A stretch of 64,000 nucleotides of DNA from Tissierella sp. Yu-01 (lineage in GTDB: Bacteria > Bacillota > Clostridia > Tissierellales > Tissierellaceae), in the NCBI RefSeq assembly GCF_029537395.1, contig NZ_CP120677.1, positions 310,001-374,000 of the forward strand, in the 5' to 3' direction. Made by a program: the position numbers and the translations under genes. The notes beneath the pieces are model-generated. The model had not been told where the DNA came from. It searched no databases and was given only the letters and a program-made list of their open reading frames with translations. Below are positions 59,398 through 64,000 of the stretch, in pieces; positions within the stretch are counted from its first letter, which is position 1; every line of letters starts with the position of its first letter.

Positions 59398-60275
59398 AGA
59401 TTAATTTAGATACTATAATTAAATTTTCAAGCAACAATGAAAAGATTGATTACTATGATGAATATTCTAAATTACAACTTGAAAAGTTTGCAATTAATAT
59501 TGACAATCAAATACAGAATACCTTAATGAGGGATTTAATGCTTAAATATGCTGAATTATCTACTACCCTTGAAGAAAAGAATAAATTGCTAATGAAATAT
59601 AATACTGATTTAGAGGAAATGGTAAACGAAAAAGTTAAAGATATTTCAGATTTACAAATTTCAACTATTTTTGCTCTTGTAAAGCTAGCTGAGTCAAGGG
59701 ATGATGACACAGGGGCTCATATTGAAAGAACTTCCGCTTTGTGTAGGGTAATGGCTAAGTTATTAAGAAAAACATTAAAATATGAAGATTTAATTGATGA
59801 TAAATATGTAGAAGATATATATAAGGCTAGTCCTTTACATGATATAGGGAAGGTGGGTATACCTGATAGCATCCTATTAAAACCAGGAAAGCTTACTAAA
59901 GAGGAATTTGATATAATGAAAACCCACGTCAATATTGGATATGACACGTTATACGAAGTGCAAAAAAAATTTCCAAAAAATTCATTCCTAAAAATGGGGA
60001 TGGATATAACAAAATATCATCATGAAAAGTGGGATGGGTCTGGTTATCCAGATGGCATAAGAGGAGAAAATATTCCTCTATCTGGAAGAATAATGGCTAT
60101 AGTAGATGTTTATGATGCACTAAGATCAAAGAGAATATATAAAGAACCATATAGTCATGAGAAAACATGTATGATTATTAAAGAAATGAAGGGAAAGAAT
60201 TTTGACCCTTTATTAGTGGATGTTTTTTTAGAGAGTAATAATGATTTTAAAGAAGTATATGAACAGATAATATAA
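59394..60275 (+). CDS. HD-GYP c-di-GMP phosphodiesterase
   Basis: The 293-residue protein has an N-terminal helical region with a coiled coil (about 50-90) and a C-terminal HD-GYP domain. Key residues are His in TGAHIERTS, HD at 149-150 with GKVGIPD, and the GYP motif with HH in KYHHEKWDGSGYPDGIRGENIPL. All metal ligands appear present, so it should hydrolyse c-di-GMP. Its start overlaps the ODP gene stop (ATGA), so the two form one sensor-output unit. Confidence 0.92.
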   Translation: MKINLDTIIKFSSNNEKIDYYDEYSKLQLEKFAINIDNQIQNTLMRDLMLKYAELSTTLEEKNKLLMKYNTDLEEMVNEKVKDISDLQISTIFALVKLAESRDDDTGAHIERTSALCRVMAKLLRKTLKYEDLIDDKYVEDIYKASPLHDIGKVGIPDSILLKPGKLTKEEFDIMKTHVNIGYDTLYEVQKKFPKNSFLKMGMDITKYHHEKWDGSGYPDGIRGENIPLSGRIMAIVDVYDALRSKRIYKEPYSHEKTCMIIKEMKGKNFDPLLVDVFLESNNDFKEVYEQII

Positions 60276-60346
60276 CCTCTTTTACGAAATATTTTAACCA
60301 GCTCTGAATATTATGGATATATATAATAGTAAGGGAGGGGAGATGT

Positions 60347-60550
60347 TTGAAATTATTATTATTTCCATTTATATTAATTGGCAAATTAATTGAATGGACA
60401 ATTCAACTAACGGGTAGATTTATAGCTATTATTTTAGGTTTGATTATTTTGATATTAGGATTGTTACTTAGTGTAACAATTATTGGTGCAATATTAGGTA
60501 TCCCATTATTATTAATTGGGATTGGTCTAATTATTAGAGGAATATTTTAA
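60347..60550 (+). CDS. Small hydrophobic membrane protein
   Basis: The 67-residue protein is nearly all membrane: two or three hydrophobic stretches (LLLFPFILIGKLIEW, FIAIILGLIILILGLLLSVTIIGAILGIPLLLIGIGLIIRGIF). It starts at TTG 60347 after GGGAGGGGAG; an ATG at 60343 is out of frame. No family beyond similarity to short YccF/DUF-type membrane proteins. It is transcribed alone and converges on the PLC gene. Confidence 0.65.
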   Translation: MKLLLFPFILIGKLIEWTIQLTGRFIAIILGLIILILGLLLSVTIIGAILGIPLLLIGIGLIIRGIF

Positions 60551-60578
60551 GATGCTGGAGTTAATATCCAGCATCTTC
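60550..60578 (+). terminator. Bidirectional terminator
   Basis: AAGATGCTGGA and TCCAGCATCTT form an 11-bp perfect stem between convergent genes. Confidence 0.82.
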
Positions 60579-61280
60579 TGTTATATCTTTGTAAAACATA
60601 AGGAATACTCCAGCTGTTGTTCGTTTAGCAATAGGAAGTGTACATCTTAAGGTTTTATAAAATCTACATTCATCTTCTTTGACATGTTTAAATCTTCTAT
60701 ATACCTTCAGTGATACTCTTGAATTAAATCTAATGTAATCCGCAATTGAATCCAATATATAAGGTTTTTTTTCTTCATTAAAACCAATTAAGCTTTGATA
60801 AGTTTTTTTAACATAGTTTTCATATTGGTAATGATCATCAAGAAGTTTTATATTGGCATGTTGTGGAACTGTCATATCTTGAACAATGTGAACAGAAGCA
60901 CCTAAATATAACATGGCTAATTTTTTATCACCGTACTTCCAAAGATTTATAGACTTTCGATAATATTCAGTAGCTAACTCTTTTGCATTTTTTCTACCAT
61001 AAAGTCCTCTTCTTTTATCAGGATTATAAAAATGACTTGAGCTTTTAAAATCTTGATCTGCCCATACAACACCTTCATTAATACTCCAAATATAGCTTTT
61101 AAATAAATTATATTCTTTCAAATGTTTACCTTCTAACAATATATCAATAGCATGGGCATTGAGGAATATATGAACTTTACATTCAGTTTTCTTAACAGAT
61201 TTTTTTATAGGGTTTGCAAGGTTAAATATTCTATTTAAAACATAATTATAGGATGTTTCAAGTCTGTCTATTTTAATCAC
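60561..61280 (-). CDS. Zinc-dependent phospholipase C-family protein (no signal peptide)
   Basis: The 239-residue protein has the all-alpha PLC/alpha-toxin N-domain fold. Zinc ligands in order are a His near residue 37 or 43, Asp75 or Asp77, His83, His131, Asp135, His141, and His150/Glu154. The spacings H-x3-D-x5-H and H-x3-E match the Bacillus cereus enzyme. Secreted PLCs start the mature chain with Trp1, a ligand; here there is no signal peptide or that Trp. It may act inside the cell, perhaps in the mother cell or spore. The 3' end overlaps the terminator. Confidence 0.82.
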   Translation of the reverse strand: MIKIDRLETSYNYVLNRIFNLANPIKKSVKKTECKVHIFLNAHAIDILLEGKHLKEYNLFKSYIWSINEGVVWADQDFKSSSHFYNPDKRRGLYGRKNAKELATEYYRKSINLWKYGDKKLAMLYLGASVHIVQDMTVPQHANIKLLDDHYQYENYVKKTYQSLIGFNEEKKPYILDSIADYIRFNSRVSLKVYRRFKHVKEDECRFYKTLRCTLPIAKRTTAGVFLMFYKDITEDAGY

Positions 61281-61524
61281 CTCATTATAATACTACTTAT
61301 TTTATTATTTGTAATTCGAATTTATTTACACCAATTTTTAATCAAAAATAAAAAATTAAAAGTTTTTTATATAGATTCTAAATAGCCAAAATTAGGGAAT
61401 AAGAGTCAAACTAACAACTTGTAACATAGCTATGGGTTGTTGCATTTTATTTTAGAATGTTATAACATAATAAAGAGTGCTTGGTGAGATTAAACAAATT
61501 CATCAAGCAAGAAAGGAGTAATTT
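61281..61524 (+). promoter_or_regulatory. Promoter region of the OpuC operon
   Basis: TTGTTG (61437-61442), 18-bp spacer, TATAAC (61461-61466). A GCTTGGTGA / TCATCAAGC inverted repeat (about 61480-61507) is just before the ribosome site and might be an operator or leader hairpin. No gene is visible. Confidence 0.5.
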
Positions 61525-62646
61525 ATGATTGTATATGAAAATGTTACAAAAAAGTACGACGATGTAACGGTCGTGGAAAATCTAAATTTGACTATTAATG
61601 ATGGTGAATTTGTCGCCCTAATAGGTCCTTCTGGATGTGGTAAAACAACTACACTAAAGATGATAAATAGACTTAATAAATTAGACAAAGGGAAAATATT
61701 TATTGATGGAAAAAACATTATGGATATTGATGCTGTTGAATTAAGAAGAGAAATTGGATATGTTATTCAGCAGATAGGACTTTTCCCGAATATGACTATA
61801 GAAGAGAACATAATGGTTGTTCCAAAACTATTAAAATGGAGTAAAGACAAATGTAATAAAAGAGTTCGGGAATTATTAGAATTAGTTGATTTACCATATG
61901 ATGAAAATGCTAAGAAGTATCCTAATGAATTAAGTGGTGGACAGCAACAACGTATTGGTGTTTTAAGGGCACTAGCTGGAGATCCACCGATCATTTTAAT
62001 GGATGAGCCCTTTGGTGCCTTAGATCCTATGACAAGAGATAGTTTACAAGATGAATTAAAAGTTATACAGAAGAAGTTGAACAAGACAATAATTTTTGTA
62101 ACCCATGATATGGATGAGGCGGTAAAAATGGCTGATAAGATTGTTTTTATGAATAAAGGCAAAGTTCTACAAGCCGCAACTCCAGAGGAAATGCTTAAGA
62201 ATCCAGCAGAAGAAATAATTAGTAATTTCCTTGGGAAACTATCATATTCAAGAAGTGGTAGTGACTTAACATGTGAAGATGTTATGAAGAAGAAAGTATT
62301 GACTTTACCAGAAACTAAAAAAACTCTTGAAAGTATTTCAATAATGAAACAGAAAGAACTTAATACTGCAGTAGTTATTGATGAGAATGATAAATACAAA
62401 GGTGTAGTAACCATAGAGTATATAAGAGAACATGGTAAACCAGGTGAAGATATATCAAATATCGTTGATAGAGATTTTGGATCAGTACTAATAACAACTA
62501 ATGCTAGAGATGCATTTGATAAGCTAATTGAAACCAAAGCTGATTTTTTAGTGGTTCTTAATAGAAATAAGACTGTAGCTGGTATAATAACCCGTTCTAG
62601 TATTACTAAAGCCTTAGCAAGTGTAGTTTGGGGTGATGAACATTGA
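61525..62646 (+). CDS. opuCA: Osmoprotectant ABC transporter ATPase with CBS pair (OpuCA-like)
   Basis: The 373-residue ATPase has Walker A GPSGCGKTT, signature LSGGQQQR, Walker B IILMDEPFGALD and H-loop THDMDEA. A tandem CBS domain fills residues about 250-370 (CEDVMKKKVLTLPETKK..., ...RDFGSVLITTNARDAFDKLIE). OpuC CBS pairs in Listeria and Staphylococcus bind c-di-AMP, which blocks uptake; this could apply here. It starts the operon for glycine betaine, carnitine or choline import. Confidence 0.93.
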   Translation: MIVYENVTKKYDDVTVVENLNLTINDGEFVALIGPSGCGKTTTLKMINRLNKLDKGKIFIDGKNIMDIDAVELRREIGYVIQQIGLFPNMTIEENIMVVPKLLKWSKDKCNKRVRELLELVDLPYDENAKKYPNELSGGQQQRIGVLRALAGDPPIILMDEPFGALDPMTRDSLQDELKVIQKKLNKTIIFVTHDMDEAVKMADKIVFMNKGKVLQAATPEEMLKNPAEEIISNFLGKLSYSRSGSDLTCEDVMKKKVLTLPETKKTLESISIMKQKELNTAVVIDENDKYKGVVTIEYIREHGKPGEDISNIVDRDFGSVLITTNARDAFDKLIETKADFLVVLNRNKTVAGIITRSSITKALASVVWGDEH

Positions 62647-63284
62647 TTATAATGGAGTTTTTAGAGAAATATGGTGATAAATTATTAACCGCCATATTCG
62701 TGCATTTACAATATGTTTTTGTATCCGTAGGCATCGGTTTTATTGTAGCTTTAATATTAGGAATATTACTATCTAGGGCTCCTAAAATTTCCAGTGTTGT
62801 AATACCTATTATTGGAATATTCCAGACTATACCGGGATTGGTATTTATTGGCGTCCTCTTTATATATTTAGGCATGGTGCCTATTACAGTTATAATAGCT
62901 CTATCCATATATGCATTATTTCCAATTCTGAAAAATACTTATACTGGAATAGTAGGCGTAGATGCAAGTCTAAAAGAAGCTGCTAGAGGGTGTGGTATGA
63001 CCAATATGCAAATCTTATTTAAAGTGGAACTTCCCCTTGCTATGAGTTCGATATTTAGTGGACTTAGAATGTCTACAATTTATACAGTTAGTTGGGCTGT
63101 ATTAGCAGCAATGATAGGTCTAGGAGGATTAGGTGAATTTGTCTATAGAGGAATAGAAACAAATAACCAGACATTAATCCTTGGGGGGGCATTACCATCT
63201 GCTATATTAGCTATGTTATTAGGATATTTAATTGATTTAATTCAAAAGAAAGTTACCCCTAGGGGTTTAAGAAGGGGTGAGTAA
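62643..63284 (+). CDS. opuCB: Osmoprotectant ABC transporter permease (OpuCB-like)
   Basis: The 213-residue permease has five or six TM segments and the ProW/OpuCB motif AARGCGMTNMQILFKVELPLAMSSIFSGLRMSTIYTVSWAVLAAMIGLGGLGEFVYRGI. The start is TTG 62643 (GGGGTGAT upstream), overlapping the ATPase stop by four bases. An ATG at 62652 is the alternative. Confidence 0.92.
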   Translation: MIIMEFLEKYGDKLLTAIFVHLQYVFVSVGIGFIVALILGILLSRAPKISSVVIPIIGIFQTIPGLVFIGVLFIYLGMVPITVIIALSIYALFPILKNTYTGIVGVDASLKEAARGCGMTNMQILFKVELPLAMSSIFSGLRMSTIYTVSWAVLAAMIGLGGLGEFVYRGIETNNQTLILGGALPSAILAMLLGYLIDLIQKKVTPRGLRRGE

Positions 63285-63286
63285 TA

Positions 63287-63874
63287 ATGGATATATCAAG
63301 AGTATTTCAGCATCTATATTTAGTTGCAATGGCAAGTTTGTTTACTACTATTTTTGGCCTGATTTTAGGCATAGTTGTATATGTGTTTAAACCCGCTAGA
63401 AAGCCCATATTATGGATTGTCGACCTGATGCAGACAATTCCAGTCTTAGCTTTACTTGGTACTATAATGTTAGCATTTGGTGCTACAAGTACTACAGTAA
63501 TCATAGGTCTAGTACTTTATTCCCTATTACCAATTGTAAGAAATACATTTGTAGGATTAGAAGATATTGATCCTGGCATAAAGGAAGCAGCAAGAGGTAT
63601 GGGAATGACGAAGATACAAAGGCTCATAAAGGTTGAATTACCATTAGCATTTCCAATGATATTTACAGGTATAAGAATTGCTGTTGTAACATCTATTGGT
63701 ACAGCAGTATTTGGTGCTGTTGTAGGTGGGGGTGGACTTGGTTCTACTATAAATAGAGCGATCTTAATTCAAGATATGAGTACATTGATGCAGTCTACTA
63801 TAACTCTAATGGCTATGGCATTCATATTTGATTCCGTCATGGGAGTTATTGAGAAAAAATTAAAAACAAGATAA
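63287..63874 (+). CDS. opuCD: Osmoprotectant ABC transporter permease (OpuCD-like)
   Basis: The 195-residue permease is paralogous to the preceding one, with AARGMGMTKIQRLIKVELPLAFPMIFTGIRIAVVTSIGTAVFGAVVGGGGLGS. It begins two bases after the opuCB stop. Two permease genes side by side before the binding protein differ from the opuCA-CB-CC-CD order of Bacillus. Confidence 0.9.
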   Translation: MDISRVFQHLYLVAMASLFTTIFGLILGIVVYVFKPARKPILWIVDLMQTIPVLALLGTIMLAFGATSTTVIIGLVLYSLLPIVRNTFVGLEDIDPGIKEAARGMGMTKIQRLIKVELPLAFPMIFTGIRIAVVTSIGTAVFGAVVGGGGLGSTINRAILIQDMSTLMQSTITLMAMAFIFDSVMGVIEKKLKTR

Positions 63875-63887
63875 AGGGAGAGGTTAG

Positions 63888-64000
63888 ATGTTTAAAAAAG
63901 GTAAGAAGATTTCAGTGTTATTAATAATAATGGTATTAGCAGTATCATTAACCGCATGTAGTGGTGGTAGTGATGAAAAGAATGAAATAGTATTACTTGA
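63888..64000 (+). CDS. Osmoprotectant-binding lipoprotein (OpuCC-like), partial
   Basis: The frame begins with a lipoprotein signal (SLTAC, Cys24) behind AGGGAGAGG and runs off the window. Its place after the two permeases makes it the binding protein of the OpuC importer. Only 37 residues are visible, so the family is assigned by context. Confidence 0.75.
   Translation, partial: MFKKGKKISVLLIIMVLAVSLTACSGGSDEKNEIVLL

Noticed and set aside
61767-62537. 256-residue open frame on the minus strand across opuCA
   Set aside because: It is antisense to a clear ATPase gene and has low-complexity Ser/Ile/Leu-rich content with no recognisable domain or ribosome site.
1-64000. CRISPR arrays, tRNA, rRNA, IS elements or prophage genes
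   Set aside because: No regularly spaced repeats, cloverleaf sequences, transposase or integrase frames were found on reading both strands.

Overview
The window reads as a chromosome segment of an AT-rich, Gram-positive, spore-forming anaerobe of the Clostridia. The evidence is a CooS-type Fe-S enzyme, GerA/GerB/GerC germinant-receptor genes, Feo iron uptake with a Cys-rich membrane partner, many two-component systems, lipoproteins and BceAB/OpuC transporters, and strong AGGAGG ribosome sites with frequent TTG/GTG starts. I cannot fix the genus from sequence alone. No rRNA, tRNA, CRISPR array, IS element or phage module was seen.

Layout. 1-2045: end of an iron-siderophore-type ABC ATPase, an MFS exporter and tag. 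2256-7889: a two-component system followed by a cell-surface block (amidase, SGNH lipoprotein, MBOAT acyltransferase, shortened DHHW-type gene); the amidase and SGNH genes share a nearly identical 50-bp promoter element. 7925-10460: MerR regulator with an ABC exporter behind a 19-bp-spacer MerR promoter. 10499-11955: an Erm-type rRNA methyltransferase behind a 14-residue leader peptide with an Arg-Ile-Arg motif. 12178-13910: two lipoproteins. 13994-15268: DUF3793 and flavodoxin with DtxR-like operators. 15282-21810: a cobalamin riboswitch and terminator in front of an AstE/AspA-like hydrolase and a complete Dpp/Nik-type ABC importer. 22472-26428: iron block (DUF2325, feoA, feoA, feoB, Cys-rich protein, Fe-type DtxR regulator), with shared palindromic operators and one near-perfect Fur box.

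26699-36773: mixed genes (DUF4491, flavodoxin, GltD-like oxidoreductase, three-domain LigD, DUF1905, PNPOx-like protein, heterodimeric ABC exporter, nitroreductase). 36819-41342: BceRS-BceAB peptide-sensing and detoxification module with a BceR-like box. 41363-43273: c-di-AMP (ydaO) riboswitch, cation/proton antiporter and a PII-like protein. 43324-47267: MocR regulator, lipoprotein and AbgT transporter with a possible attenuator. 47394-47605: decayed HD-GYP fragment. 47704-51664: two-component system, then PadR and a HAAS membrane protein.

51750-53663: a CODH-fold protein in which the C-cluster Cys matching Cys295 of classical CODH is Glu, so it may not be a CO dehydrogenase. 53698-57466: gerC and gerA on the minus strand with gerB divergent. 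57488-60550: small proteins and a two-gene diiron ODP sensor plus HD-GYP c-di-GMP phosphodiesterase. 60561-64000: zinc phospholipase C-like protein and the start of an OpuC osmoprotectant operon.

Shared themes are metal control (DtxR-type, Fur, cobalamin), envelope stress sensing (three two-component systems), and nucleotide second messengers (c-di-AMP at the antiporter and possibly OpuCA, c-di-GMP at the HD-GYP gene). The strongest candidates for undescribed biology are the Glu-substituted CODH-like enzyme, the B12-controlled hydrolase/importer operon, the twin 50-bp promoters of the surface-modification block, and the ODP/HD-GYP pair.
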